Shown piece after piece: positions 29,270-38,758 of a DNA stretch of 64,000 nt (within the stretch, counting starts at the first letter, position 1; every line of letters begins with the position of its first letter). The position numbers and the translations under genes are program-made. Where the stretch lies: contig PDSJ01000013.1 in NCBI GenBank assembly GCA_002748425.1, forward strand, positions 124,001 to 188,000, given 5' to 3'. The notes under the pieces were generated by a model, which was not told the origin of the DNA, did no database searches, and worked only from the letters and a program-made list of their open reading frames with translations. This DNA is from a candidate division KSB3 bacterium (GTDB taxonomy: Bacteria > Moduliflexota > Moduliflexia > Moduliflexales > Moduliflexaceae).

Positions 29270-31149
29270 AGCAACTCTACATCAGAACTTCCAACGAGTA
29301 TCTTGAGGAATGGGACAAAGAGCGCATCGTGAGCGCCTTGATTCGCGAGACCTATATCGACCGAAGAACGGCTGAGACCATCAGCAACGAAGTGGAAAAG
29401 CAGATTATCGGTCTGAATATCACCATTCTCACCAGTACACTTATTCGAGAACTTGTCAGCGCAAAGTTGATCGAATTCGGCCTGGAAAAGGCGCATAAAA
29501 TGCATACTCGACTGGGAGTTCCTCTCTATGATGTCGAACAAATTATTCTGCAGCACGGCACAGCCCATCCTGTCCCTCTTCCCGGTCCAGAGCTGACGAA
29601 TCTGGCGCTGGCACAACGAATCAAACGCGAATATGCCCTTATCAATGTGTTCTCGCAGGAAGTCGCAGACGCTCATCGTCGCGGCGATCTCTATCTCGAA
29701 GGGCTGGAATTTATTGACCGCCTTTATTGTGTCGGGCTTTCGCTGGAGTATCTGAAAAAATTCGGCTTGAGTTTCTTTGAAAGCGCAATTAAGGCTAAGC
29801 CTGCTAAACATCCGGAAGCATTAATCTCGCAGATGATCGGCTTTACCGAAATTTTGCGCGGCCTCTTTTTCTCCTCACTGGAATGGGATGCGGTCAATGT
29901 GTTATTTGCGCCCTATACAGACGGCCTGCCCAACAGCGATCTCAAGCAGCTGGCACAGAAATTGGTCTTCGAACTCGCCCGGCAATCAATGAGTTTACGA
30001 GTGGCTACACTTTTGAACCTCTATTGGCAGGTTCCAGCTGAACTCAGTAACGTGCCGGTGATCGGCGCGCTGCCGAAAACGTCCAAACGCAGCAAAAAAG
30101 TCTATAAAGACTATCAGAACGAAGCCCAGCGCTTCCTGCTCATCTTACTCGAAGTGCTGCTGGAAAGCAACACCGACGGCTGCTTCTTTGCCCTGCCGCT
30201 GGCCGTCATTCATCTCTCGGATGATTTTTTTCAGGCCCCGGACAGTGCTGATTTTTTGAAGACACTGGCAGAATTCATTCTGCGTAAAGGACATCTCTCG
30301 ATCGTGTTCGAACGAGAACAACAGCGCCGGATTTTCCGCTCATTTGTCTCCCCCCCCAAAAATATCGAGCTGAACTCTGAGCCCTGGAAAACGCGACATG
30401 CCATTATTAACAGCGTTTGTATCAATCTTCCGCGTTTCGGCTATGTTGCTTACGGCAGCGATATGCATCTCTTTGCCAAACTCACCGAAATGATGGAACT
30501 GACGGCCGAAGCCCATATGCAGAAACGCGTATTCATTGAAAAGCTCCTGGCTGCCGGCCGCGAAGGCCCCCTTGGCGTTTTGATGATGAAACAAGATGGC
30601 GAGAGCTTTCTGAAACTGGAACAGGCGGACTTTTTAATCGGCTTCGTAGGGCTTAACGAACTGGTTCAGATCCATAAAGGGAGCCAATTTCATGAATCCG
30701 ACGATGCGATCTCTTTTGGACTGGAAATCATCGCACACATGGAATCGGTTTGCGAACGCCTCTCACAGCGCCATCACATCTCTTTTCTGCTGACTGGTCT
30801 TCCGAATCCCGGCGCATCCTCGCGTCTGGCGCGTCTGGATCTTCGCTACTATTCTCCTGATTCCGGCCACGTGATCAAAGGAGACCTCGGAAGTGGCCAT
30901 GTTCACTATACAGACTCAATGTATATGAACTCTCACGAAGACGACTCGCCCTTACAACGTATGAAACACGAAGGCGCTTTTTGCCGCTACCTGTCCGGCG
31001 GCAGTGTGTCTCACGTTTCAGCAGAAGGTCACTTGAGTCAACGCAAAGGACTGGTGGAGTTTATCAATGCCGTGTACCGTACGACCGAGACAGCTCATAT
31101 ATATTTTAGTCCGGACAATTCTTCTAAGGTCTTCAATTATTTGAACTAA
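29266..31149 (+). CDS. ATP-cone + NrdD-like (anaerobic RNR class III) protein lacking the glycyl-radical domain; probable pseudoenzyme
   Basis: N-term ATP-cone (YIRTSNEYLEEWDKERIVSALIRETYIDRRTAETISNEVEKQI), NrdD-like core (VCINLPRFGYVAYGSDMHLFAKLTEMMELTAEAHMQKR); ends ...YFSPDNSSKVFNYLN with no CxxC/glycyl-radical tail. Start refined to the ATGA overlap; the ORF track starts at 29248. Confidence 0.75.
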   Translation: MKQLYIRTSNEYLEEWDKERIVSALIRETYIDRRTAETISNEVEKQIIGLNITILTSTLIRELVSAKLIEFGLEKAHKMHTRLGVPLYDVEQIILQHGTAHPVPLPGPELTNLALAQRIKREYALINVFSQEVADAHRRGDLYLEGLEFIDRLYCVGLSLEYLKKFGLSFFESAIKAKPAKHPEALISQMIGFTEILRGLFFSSLEWDAVNVLFAPYTDGLPNSDLKQLAQKLVFELARQSMSLRVATLLNLYWQVPAELSNVPVIGALPKTSKRSKKVYKDYQNEAQRFLLILLEVLLESNTDGCFFALPLAVIHLSDDFFQAPDSADFLKTLAEFILRKGHLSIVFEREQQRRIFRSFVSPPKNIELNSEPWKTRHAIINSVCINLPRFGYVAYGSDMHLFAKLTEMMELTAEAHMQKRVFIEKLLAAGREGPLGVLMMKQDGESFLKLEQADFLIGFVGLNELVQIHKGSQFHESDDAISFGLEIIAHMESVCERLSQRHHISFLLTGLPNPGASSRLARLDLRYYSPDSGHVIKGDLGSGHVHYTDSMYMNSHEDDSPLQRMKHEGAFCRYLSGGSVSHVSAEGHLSQRKGLVEFINAVYRTTETAHIYFSPDNSSKVFNYLN

Positions 31150-31260
31150 ATCCCGGCTATATCAAAAAATCGCAAAATCCGCATAAAAATACAGCATTTC
31201 ATCTCCATCTCTTCCCCAAATCACTTCAGTTGTACTTTCCTCCTTCAAATATGCCTTGAC

Positions 31261-31310
31261 AATCAATATATAGTATGACATTTATGCCCTTAATATACTA
31301 CATATTGATT
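31261..31310. promoter_or_regulatory. Pair of NrdR-box-like 16-bp sites in inverted orientation
   Basis: AATCAATATATAGTAT (31261-31276) and ATACTACATATTGATT (31295-31310; reverse complement AATCAATATGTAGTAT), 15/16 identical, upstream of nrdR; resemble ACACwATATaTwGTgt. Confidence 0.65.
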
Positions 31311-31347
31311 ATTTTATACGATTAACATTTTTCAGTCTCACAGGCTC

Positions 31348-31815
31348 ATGCGTTGTCCCATCTGCGATCGTGATCGTGATAAAGTTGTTGACTCTCGCTC
31401 GGCTCAAGACGGACATATCATTCGCCGGCGTCGTAAATGTCTAGAATGTGGACATAAGTTTACAACATACGAAGCAGTCGAACGGAGTCCGCTTTATGTG
31501 ATTAAAAAAGACAATCGACGAGAACTGTTTCAACGGGACAAACTCCTTGGAGGAATCCTCACTGCGTGCAAAAAGCGGCCGGTCTCCATGGAATCGATCG
31601 AACGTTTAGTCCATACCATTGAGAGGGATCTTTACTCGGAATTTCAGATCGAAGTCCCGAGTTCAAAAATCGGCGAGTTGATCGTGCAGGAGCTACAGCA
31701 GCTGGATGATGTGGCTTACGTCAGGTTTGCCTCTGTATACCGCCAATTTAAAGATGTCGAAGAATTTATGGAAGAATTACGAAAACTGAAACACGAGCAC
31801 CCAACACAACTGTAG
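31348..31815 (+). CDS. nrdR: Transcriptional repressor NrdR
   Basis: 155 aa; MRCPICDRDRDKVVDSRSAQDGHIIRRRRKCLECGHKFTTYEAVER + ATP-cone. Confidence 0.97.
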   Translation: MRCPICDRDRDKVVDSRSAQDGHIIRRRRKCLECGHKFTTYEAVERSPLYVIKKDNRRELFQRDKLLGGILTACKKRPVSMESIERLVHTIERDLYSEFQIEVPSSKIGELIVQELQQLDDVAYVRFASVYRQFKDVEEFMEELRKLKHEHPTQL

Positions 31816-31884
31816 TTTGTCGCATCCTGGAGCCGACAAGGCTTCCTGCCGCGTTTTCTTCCGGATGCAGAGAAACACAACGAC

Positions 31885-34674
31885 ATGTCACCCACTGACC
31901 AAACCACAGGATCGCCAGGAAGGAATGTTGCCGAAGCTGAAGGTCTGCAAACAACCGGCGTAAAACGTACTTTGAAAAAAAGCAGAGGGCTCTCGGTCCG
32001 ACGGTATTTTACGGTTCCCGGGATTCATCCTTTTGAAAAAATCGACTGGGAAGACCGGACAGCCAGTCTGAAAGATATGACCGGCAAGGTGATTTTCGAA
32101 CAAGATCATGTTGAAATTCCATCCTTCTGGTCGCAAACTGCCACCAATATCGTCGTCCACAAATACTTTCACGGAATGCCGGGAACTCCGGCCCGGGAGT
32201 ACAGCGTCAAACAACTTATCGAACGCGTCACCCGGACGATCAGCGACTGGGGAAAACAGGACGGCTATTTTGCCAGTCCAGACGACGCAGACACCTTCTA
32301 TGCCGAACTGACTCATTTGCTTGTCAATCAGAAAGCGTCGTTTAACAGTCCAGTCTGGTTTAATGTCGGGACCGAAAAACATCCGCAATGTTCAGCCTGT
32401 TTTATCAACCCTGTCGAGGATACTATGGAGTCGATCCTTGAGCTCACGAAAACCGAGGGAATTCTGTTTAAATATGGATCGGGAACAGGCACAAATCTCT
32501 CACCCCTGCGTTCGTCAAAAGAGCGTCTTTCAAGTGGTGGCAAACCCAGCGGACCAGTCTCATTCATGAGAGGCTACGATGCCTTTGCAGGAGTGATTAA
32601 GAGTGGGGGAAAAACCCGGCGAGCCGCTAAAATGGTTTTGTTGAATATCGACCATCCCGATATCGTCGAGTACATCACGTGCAAAGAATATGAAGAGAAA
32701 AAAGCCCGTCTCTTGATCGAATACGGATACGACCCCAACGATGCGTATGATTCGCTCTTTTTTCAAAATGCGAATAACAGCGTGCGGGTCAGCGATGAAT
32801 TTATGCGGGCAGTCGATAACGACGCAGACTGGAACACTCTTGCCATCACGACCGGGGAGATTATAGACCATTATAAGGCCCGGGATCTGATGCGCATGAT
32901 CGCCAAATCAACTCATGCTTGCGGCGATCCGGGCCTTCAGTACGACAGTACCATTAATCGCTGGCATACCTGTCCGAATTCCGGGCGCATCAACGCTTCG
33001 AATCCCTGTGCCGAATTCCTCTTTCTTGACGGCACAAGCTGCAATCTGGCTTCGTTGAATCTGATGCGTTTCCGCAGATCCGACGGCGGTTTTGATGTAG
33101 AAAGTTTTCTCCATGCAGTTCAACTCATGATTATCGCTCAGGAAATTATTGTCGATAATGCCAGTTATCCAACGCAACTCATAGAAAAAAACAGTCATGC
33201 CTTTCGTCCGCTGGGGCTTGGTTACACCAACCTGGGTGCCCTGCTGATGGCTGCTGGATTGCCCTATGACGATGATGCCGGCCGAGCGTATGCGGCGGTG
33301 ATTACCGCCTTAATGTGCGGCCAGGCCTATAAAACGTCGGCGCTTCTGGCAATGATCCAAGGCGCTTTTGAAGGCTATGCGGCCAACCAGGATCTTATGC
33401 TCAACGTGATTCGGGACCATCAAAAAGCTGTCGATGAAATCGATGCATCCCAGATTCCAGCTGAGTTGAAGAACACTGCCCGAGCTGTGTGGGCCGACGC
33501 GGTAAAATTCGGGCAAAAATCCGGCTTCCGCAACGCTCAGGTCACCGTGCTCGCACCTACCGGCACAATCTCATTTATGATGGATTGCGATACAACCGGA
33601 ATTGAACCGGAACTCGCCCTGATCAAATATAAACATCTGGCCGGAGGCGGGAATATTAAAATGGTCAATACGACTGTTTCGGAAGCCTTGAATTGTCTCG
33701 GCTATCGCGAGAACGAGCAGCAGGCCATTTTGCAATATCTTGAAACGCATGATACGATCGAAGGCGCCCCCTTCTTGAAAGATCAGGATTTAGCCGTGTT
33801 TGATTGTGCGTTTGCCCCTAAACAAGGTAAGCGAGTCATTCATTACCTGGGACATCTGAAAATGATGGCAGCTGTCCAGCCTTTTCTGAGTGGCGGGATT
33901 TCAAAAACCGTCAACGTGCCGAACACGATTACAGTCGATGAAATTACTGATGTCTATATGACCGCTTGGAAATTAGGTGTCAAGGCTGTTGCGATCTATC
34001 GTGACGGTTCGAAACAGCTTCAGCCCCTCACGACCGATGAGAAAAAAAAGAAACAATCCGCACAAGAGCACACCACACAGGCACAGGAAGATGACAACGT
34101 CGAATTTCGTCCTGCGCGCCGCCGTCTTCCAGAAGAACGACACGCTATGACAAAGAAATTCAGCATTGCCGGTCATGAGGGCTACGTGACTGTAGGCATG
34201 TATGCAGACGGGACCCCGGGAGAAGTGTTTATCGTGATGTCAAAAGAAGGATCAACGATTTCCGGCTTGATGGATGGGTTTGCAACTGCAATTTCAATGG
34301 CTCTGCAATATGGCGTGCCCCTGGAAGTGCTGGTCAATAAATTTACCCATATGCGCTTTGAGCCATCCGGCTTTACAGGAGATAAAAATATTCCGATCGC
34401 CAAATCGATCCTGGATTATATTTTCCGCTGGATAGCGCTGAAATTTCTGAACCCGGAAGACCGCCCGAGTGTGCTCCCGCAGGACGAAAAATCTCTGGCC
34501 GTAAACGGACATACAGAAGCTGAGTTGCAGATCTTGCAAGATGCAGCTAACGAGCAACGGGTCTTTCAGGAACAGGCTGACGCTCCTCCGTGTAACGTCT
34601 GTGGAGCGATTATGGTACGTAACGGGGCCTGCTACAAATGCTTGAACTGTGGAACAACAAGCGGCTGCTCGTAG
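31885..34674 (+). CDS. nrdJ: Adenosylcobalamin-dependent ribonucleotide reductase (class II)
   Basis: 929 aa; NSPVWFNVG, SACFINPVEDTMESIL, NPCAEFLFLDGTSCNLASLNL, APTGTISFMMDCDTTGIEPELAL, C-terminal CNVCGAIMVRNGACYKCLNCGTTSGCS. Confidence 0.95.
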   Translation: MSPTDQTTGSPGRNVAEAEGLQTTGVKRTLKKSRGLSVRRYFTVPGIHPFEKIDWEDRTASLKDMTGKVIFEQDHVEIPSFWSQTATNIVVHKYFHGMPGTPAREYSVKQLIERVTRTISDWGKQDGYFASPDDADTFYAELTHLLVNQKASFNSPVWFNVGTEKHPQCSACFINPVEDTMESILELTKTEGILFKYGSGTGTNLSPLRSSKERLSSGGKPSGPVSFMRGYDAFAGVIKSGGKTRRAAKMVLLNIDHPDIVEYITCKEYEEKKARLLIEYGYDPNDAYDSLFFQNANNSVRVSDEFMRAVDNDADWNTLAITTGEIIDHYKARDLMRMIAKSTHACGDPGLQYDSTINRWHTCPNSGRINASNPCAEFLFLDGTSCNLASLNLMRFRRSDGGFDVESFLHAVQLMIIAQEIIVDNASYPTQLIEKNSHAFRPLGLGYTNLGALLMAAGLPYDDDAGRAYAAVITALMCGQAYKTSALLAMIQGAFEGYAANQDLMLNVIRDHQKAVDEIDASQIPAELKNTARAVWADAVKFGQKSGFRNAQVTVLAPTGTISFMMDCDTTGIEPELALIKYKHLAGGGNIKMVNTTVSEALNCLGYRENEQQAILQYLETHDTIEGAPFLKDQDLAVFDCAFAPKQGKRVIHYLGHLKMMAAVQPFLSGGISKTVNVPNTITVDEITDVYMTAWKLGVKAVAIYRDGSKQLQPLTTDEKKKKQSAQEHTTQAQEDDNVEFRPARRRLPEERHAMTKKFSIAGHEGYVTVGMYADGTPGEVFIVMSKEGSTISGLMDGFATAISMALQYGVPLEVLVNKFTHMRFEPSGFTGDKNIPIAKSILDYIFRWIALKFLNPEDRPSVLPQDEKSLAVNGHTEAELQILQDAANEQRVFQEQADAPPCNVCGAIMVRNGACYKCLNCGTTSGCS

Positions 34675-34706
34675 GGTTAAATGGCCTGATGAACGACTGC
34701 TGGACT

Positions 34707-34727
34707 GGGGGGAGCGATTCTCCCCCC
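34707..34727 (+). terminator. Possible terminator hairpin after nrdJ
   Basis: GGGGGGAG-CGATT-CTCCCCCC, followed by a weak T-rich TTCATCTTT. Confidence 0.5.
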
Positions 34728-34857
34728 TTCATCTTTGAATAGGAGCGTACATTACGCTTGTTGCATGCGTGACAGATGGAATATTCTTGACTTTCATCTT
34801 TACGCCCTGTACAAGGGTTATTGTGGCTAGTTCCACCTGTGCAAAACGATTCAGGAC

Positions 34858-35688
34858 ATGTGTAGAGCCTTAATGCTAAGTATACCGGCAACGCTGTATA
34901 GATGGAGGAAAAAGCAAGGAGGATATTCTCTTCTCCTCCTGTATGCAGGCATTCTTGTATGGAGTTGTTTTCCTGGAGCAGAGCTTGAAGCATCTGAGGT
35001 GAAACACTATCGAGTAAAAATTCTCAACATGCTTCCACATAGTACGAACAGCTTCACCCAGGGATTATTGTACCATGATGGCGCTCTTTATGAAAGTACC
35101 GGTCTGCGGAGTCATTCCTCTCTGCAAAAAATTGATCCAGAGACGGGCAAGGTCTTACGTTCGAGACACGTTCCTGAGCTGTTTGCCGAAGGGCTGGCTC
35201 TCTGGGACGATCATTTGATCCAGTTGACCTGGAAGAGTGGAATAGCTCTGGTGTATGCACTCCAGGATTTCAGCGTACAAGGCTCGTTTCGCTATGAAGG
35301 AGAGGGCTGGGGCCTCACGGAAGATGGGCATTCTCTGATTATGAGCGACGGAAGCGATGTGCTCTACTATCGAAACCCGCAGAACTTCAGCATCGAACGA
35401 CGTCTCAGGGTCACCATGAACGGCAGGCCCGTGCCCTCTTTGAATGAGCTGGAATATATTGACGGCCTTATTTACGCCAATGTCTGGCATCAACGCTATA
35501 TTGTCCAGATCGATCCTGCAAACGGCCACGTCATCGGGCAGATAGAGACGGATGCGCTGTTCGAAAAATTGCCTTTTCTAAGGCGTGAAGATGTACTGAA
35601 TGGAATTGCCGGCAAGCAGGAAAGCAAGACGATATTTTTAACTGGGAAAAATTGGCCTCAAATGTTTGAAGTTATTTTAGAGGAGTAA
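34858..35688 (+). CDS. Glutaminyl-peptide (glutamine) cyclotransferase, exported
   Basis: FTQGLLYHDGALYESTGLRSHSSLQKIDPETGKVL, FAEGLALWDDHLIQLTWKSG, LNELEYIDGLIYANVWHQRYIVQIDPANG. Confidence 0.9.
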   Translation: MCRALMLSIPATLYRWRKKQGGYSLLLLYAGILVWSCFPGAELEASEVKHYRVKILNMLPHSTNSFTQGLLYHDGALYESTGLRSHSSLQKIDPETGKVLRSRHVPELFAEGLALWDDHLIQLTWKSGIALVYALQDFSVQGSFRYEGEGWGLTEDGHSLIMSDGSDVLYYRNPQNFSIERRLRVTMNGRPVPSLNELEYIDGLIYANVWHQRYIVQIDPANGHVIGQIETDALFEKLPFLRREDVLNGIAGKQESKTIFLTGKNWPQMFEVILEE

Positions 35689-35744
35689 GCGTGTTTACGT
35701 GTTGAGGCGCAATATCACCTGAACACGTTATCAGCTTAAGATCT

Positions 35745-37964
35745 ATGAATACCACAGTGACAGCACAGGACATGGCATCGATCGAGAAGGTGGAATGTCA
35801 GGATCCTTTCGCGACTCTCGGCATGCATCAGGTGAAGTACAACGGGAAAAACGCAATCGCCGTGCGCGCCTTGTTTCACGACGTACAGAAAAGCTTTGTG
35901 TACGATCCGGCGCGGGATACGCTGACACCAATGAACAGAATTTCTGATGCTGGTTTCTTTGAAGCCGTTTTTCCAGACACGCAAGATTTTTTTCCCTACC
36001 AACTCGAGACAGTTGATGCCCAGGGAAAACGCACACGTTTTGACGATGTCTATTCGTTTCCTCCTGTATTAAGCGAAGACGATCTCTATCTCTACGGCGA
36101 AGGCAAACACTATAAAATTTATGACAAACTTGGCTGCCACTTGATCGATCTTCAAGGCGTTCAAGGCGCACTATTTGCTGTATGGGCCCCCAACGCAAAG
36201 CGGGTGAGCGTGGTCGGAGACTTCAACGGCTGGGACGGTCGCAAACATCCCATGCGTCTGCGGGGCATGTCGGGCATCTGGGAACTCTTTATTCCCGACA
36301 TGAAAGAAGACGAATTATACAAATACGAAGTGCAAACCTCACTCGGGCATCTTTATCTGAAGACGGATCCCTTTGCCTTCTATTGCCAGCAACGCCCGGA
36401 AACGTCCGGGATTGTCAAAAGTCTTGACCGTTTCGAATGGACCGATCGAGAATGGATCGAGCGCCGTGAGAAGTCGAATCCGCTACAACAAGCCATTGCA
36501 GTCTATGAAGTTCATCTGGGATCATGGATGCGCATCCCGGAAGAGAATGACCGCTTCCTGACCTATCGTGAGCTGGCGGAACGATTGATTCCCTACGTCA
36601 AGGAGATGAATTTTACGCATGTCGAATTGCTGCCGGTTGCAGAACATCCCTTTGACGGCTCATGGGGTTATCAGGTCACTGGCTACTATGCTCCCAGCAG
36701 CCGTTTTGGCACTCCAGAAGAGTTGATGTATTTTATCAACGCATGCCATAATGCTGGCATTGGGGTCCTGGTAGACTGGGTTCCGGCTCATTTTCCACGC
36801 GATGCCCATGCCCTGGCCTATTTTGACGGGACCTTCCTGTACGAACATGCCGATCCCCGACAGGGCGAACATAAGGACTGGGGCACCTTAATCTTTAATT
36901 ATGGCCGGAATGAAGTGCGGAACTTCCTTGTGGCCAATGCCCTCTTCTGGTTTGAGAAATATCATCTTGACGGCATCCGCGTCGATGCGGTCGCGTCGAT
37001 GCTCTATCTGGATTACTCCCGAAACGAAGGGGAATGGGTTCCCAATCGTTTTGGAGGTCGTGAAAATCTGGAAGCTATTGAATTTCTCAAGGAGTGCAAC
37101 ACGAAAATCTACGAACAGTTTCCCGGTGTGATGAGCATTGCCGAAGAATCAACCTCCTGGCCGGGCGTCACGCAGCCGGTTCATTTAGGGGGGCTGGGCT
37201 TTATGTTCAAATGGAACATGGGCTGGATGAACGATATGCTGACCTTCATGGAAAAAGAGCCGATTCATCGTAAATACCACCATAACATGATCACTTTCGC
37301 CTTGCTCTATGCCTTTCACGAGAATTTCATGCTGGTCCTGTCACATGATGAAGTGGTACACGGCAAACGCTCGCTGCTGGATAAAATGCCTGGAGATGTG
37401 TGGCAGAAGTTCGCGAATCTACGCACGCTTTATGGCTTCATGTGCGGTCATCCAGGAAGAACACTCCTCTTTATGGGCGGTGAATTCGGACAATGGCTTG
37501 AATGGAGTGAAGCCAAAAGCCTGGATTGGAATTTGTTGGAATACGATCCTCATCGTCAGCTCAAAGATTTCGTCCGAGACCTGAATGGGCTGTATCAATC
37601 GGAACCGGCTTTATTCAAGCATGACGCCGATCATCAGAGTTTTGAGTGGATCGATTTTCACGATTCCGACAACAGCGTGATCTCATTCATGCGGAGAAAC
37701 CTTGAAGAAAAGAATGAGACGCTTATTTTTGTGTGCAACTTCACGCCGATTCCGCGTAACGGTTATCGTATCGGTGCGCCTTTGCCCGGATCTTACAAGG
37801 TCTTGATGAACAGCGACGATCGGAAATACGGAGGCAGCGGCGCAGGCAACTATGCCCCTCTTATGGCGGATGGAATCCCTTGGCAGGGACAGCCCTACTC
37901 TCTTGAACTGTCGCTCCCGCCGCTTGGCACCCTGATCTTACGCGTGAACGCTGAAGAAGCGTGA
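35745..37964 (+). CDS. glgB: 1,4-alpha-glucan branching enzyme
   Basis: 739 aa; VYEVHLGSWMR, THVELLPVAEHPFDGSWGYQVTGYYAPSSRFG, LDGIRVDAVASMLYLDYSR, LSHDEVVHGKRSLL, GRTLLFMGGEFGQWLEWSE. Confidence 0.96.
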   Translation: MNTTVTAQDMASIEKVECQDPFATLGMHQVKYNGKNAIAVRALFHDVQKSFVYDPARDTLTPMNRISDAGFFEAVFPDTQDFFPYQLETVDAQGKRTRFDDVYSFPPVLSEDDLYLYGEGKHYKIYDKLGCHLIDLQGVQGALFAVWAPNAKRVSVVGDFNGWDGRKHPMRLRGMSGIWELFIPDMKEDELYKYEVQTSLGHLYLKTDPFAFYCQQRPETSGIVKSLDRFEWTDREWIERREKSNPLQQAIAVYEVHLGSWMRIPEENDRFLTYRELAERLIPYVKEMNFTHVELLPVAEHPFDGSWGYQVTGYYAPSSRFGTPEELMYFINACHNAGIGVLVDWVPAHFPRDAHALAYFDGTFLYEHADPRQGEHKDWGTLIFNYGRNEVRNFLVANALFWFEKYHLDGIRVDAVASMLYLDYSRNEGEWVPNRFGGRENLEAIEFLKECNTKIYEQFPGVMSIAEESTSWPGVTQPVHLGGLGFMFKWNMGWMNDMLTFMEKEPIHRKYHHNMITFALLYAFHENFMLVLSHDEVVHGKRSLLDKMPGDVWQKFANLRTLYGFMCGHPGRTLLFMGGEFGQWLEWSEAKSLDWNLLEYDPHRQLKDFVRDLNGLYQSEPALFKHDADHQSFEWIDFHDSDNSVISFMRRNLEEKNETLIFVCNFTPIPRNGYRIGAPLPGSYKVLMNSDDRKYGGSGAGNYAPLMADGIPWQGQPYSLELSLPPLGTLILRVNAEEA

Positions 37965-38032
37965 TTTCCTTCTACGGCATGGCGACGTGTAAAATCTGTT
38001 GTTCGGCCTCAGCACATCACCATGCCGTACGA

Positions 38033-38722
38033 TCAGGAGGAGCATCTATATTTTAAGAGGCACCACAGGGCCGCAATCGCATCTTTCCAGCCGATCTTTT
38101 TCCCTTCGGAGTAATCTCTGCCATGGTAGGAAATTCCGACTTCATAAATTTTTATCGTGGGAATTTTCGCAATTTTTACCGTAAACTCCGGTTCAAAGCC
38201 GAAACGTTTTTGCTCCAGATGAATTTGCTCTAAGATCTCTCTTCGGAACATTTTGTAACAGGTTTCCATATCCGAGAGATTCAAATCAGTAATCATATTT
38301 GACAGAAAGGTGAGAAGATGATTCCCCACCGAATGCCAGAAAAGGAGAATCCGCCGTTCGGAACCGCTCAAAAACCTTGAGCCGTACACCACGTCGGCCT
38401 TGTTCTCCAGAATCGGCTTGATCAAACGATGATAGTCTTCCGGATCGTATTCCAGATCCGCATCCTGAACCACGACAACATCTCCAGTCACATGCTCAAA
38501 ACCCGTTTGAAGGGATGCTCCTTTGCCCTGATTTCGTTCGTGAAAGCACACGATGATATCTTTTTCTCTGGACAGCCCTTGAAGATACTCACGGCTTCCA
38601 TCAGAAGAACAATCATCTACCAGGATTATTTCTTTCTCAAGTTCGACATGCTGCACACGTCGAATAATCTCTTCAATCGTTTTGATTTCGTTATAGACAG
38701 GTATGACTACAGAGAGTTTCAT
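38033..38722 (-). CDS. Glycosyltransferase family 2 (dolichyl-phosphate mannosyltransferase-like)
   Basis: 229 aa; KLSVVIPVYNEIKTIEEIIRRV, ILVDDCSSDGSREYLQ, VVVQDADLEYDPEDYHRLI. Confidence 0.92.
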   Translation of the reverse strand: MKLSVVIPVYNEIKTIEEIIRRVQHVELEKEIILVDDCSSDGSREYLQGLSREKDIIVCFHERNQGKGASLQTGFEHVTGDVVVVQDADLEYDPEDYHRLIKPILENKADVVYGSRFLSGSERRILLFWHSVGNHLLTFLSNMITDLNLSDMETCYKMFRREILEQIHLEQKRFGFEPEFTVKIAKIPTIKIYEVGISYHGRDYSEGKKIGWKDAIAALWCLLKYRCSS

Positions 38723-38758
38723 CGCATTACATCGACTCTACAACACAAGGGGAAACAA

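Noticed and set aside
31150-31347. A frameshifted C-terminal glycyl-radical domain downstream of the NrdD-like ORF
   Set aside because: No frame in this 198-bp AT-rich spacer shows CxxC pairs or RVxGY; the ORF end appears genuine.
31816-31884. Cobalamin riboswitch upstream of nrdJ
   Set aside because: The 69-bp spacer is too short for a B12 aptamer and no B12-box-like sequence was seen; the nrdR upstream region also lacks one.
37973-38029. 10-bp inverted repeat TACGGCATGG/CCATGCCGTA between convergent glgB and GT2
   Set aside because: 37-nt loop and no T-tract; may be a weak terminator but not distinctive enough to report as a finding.
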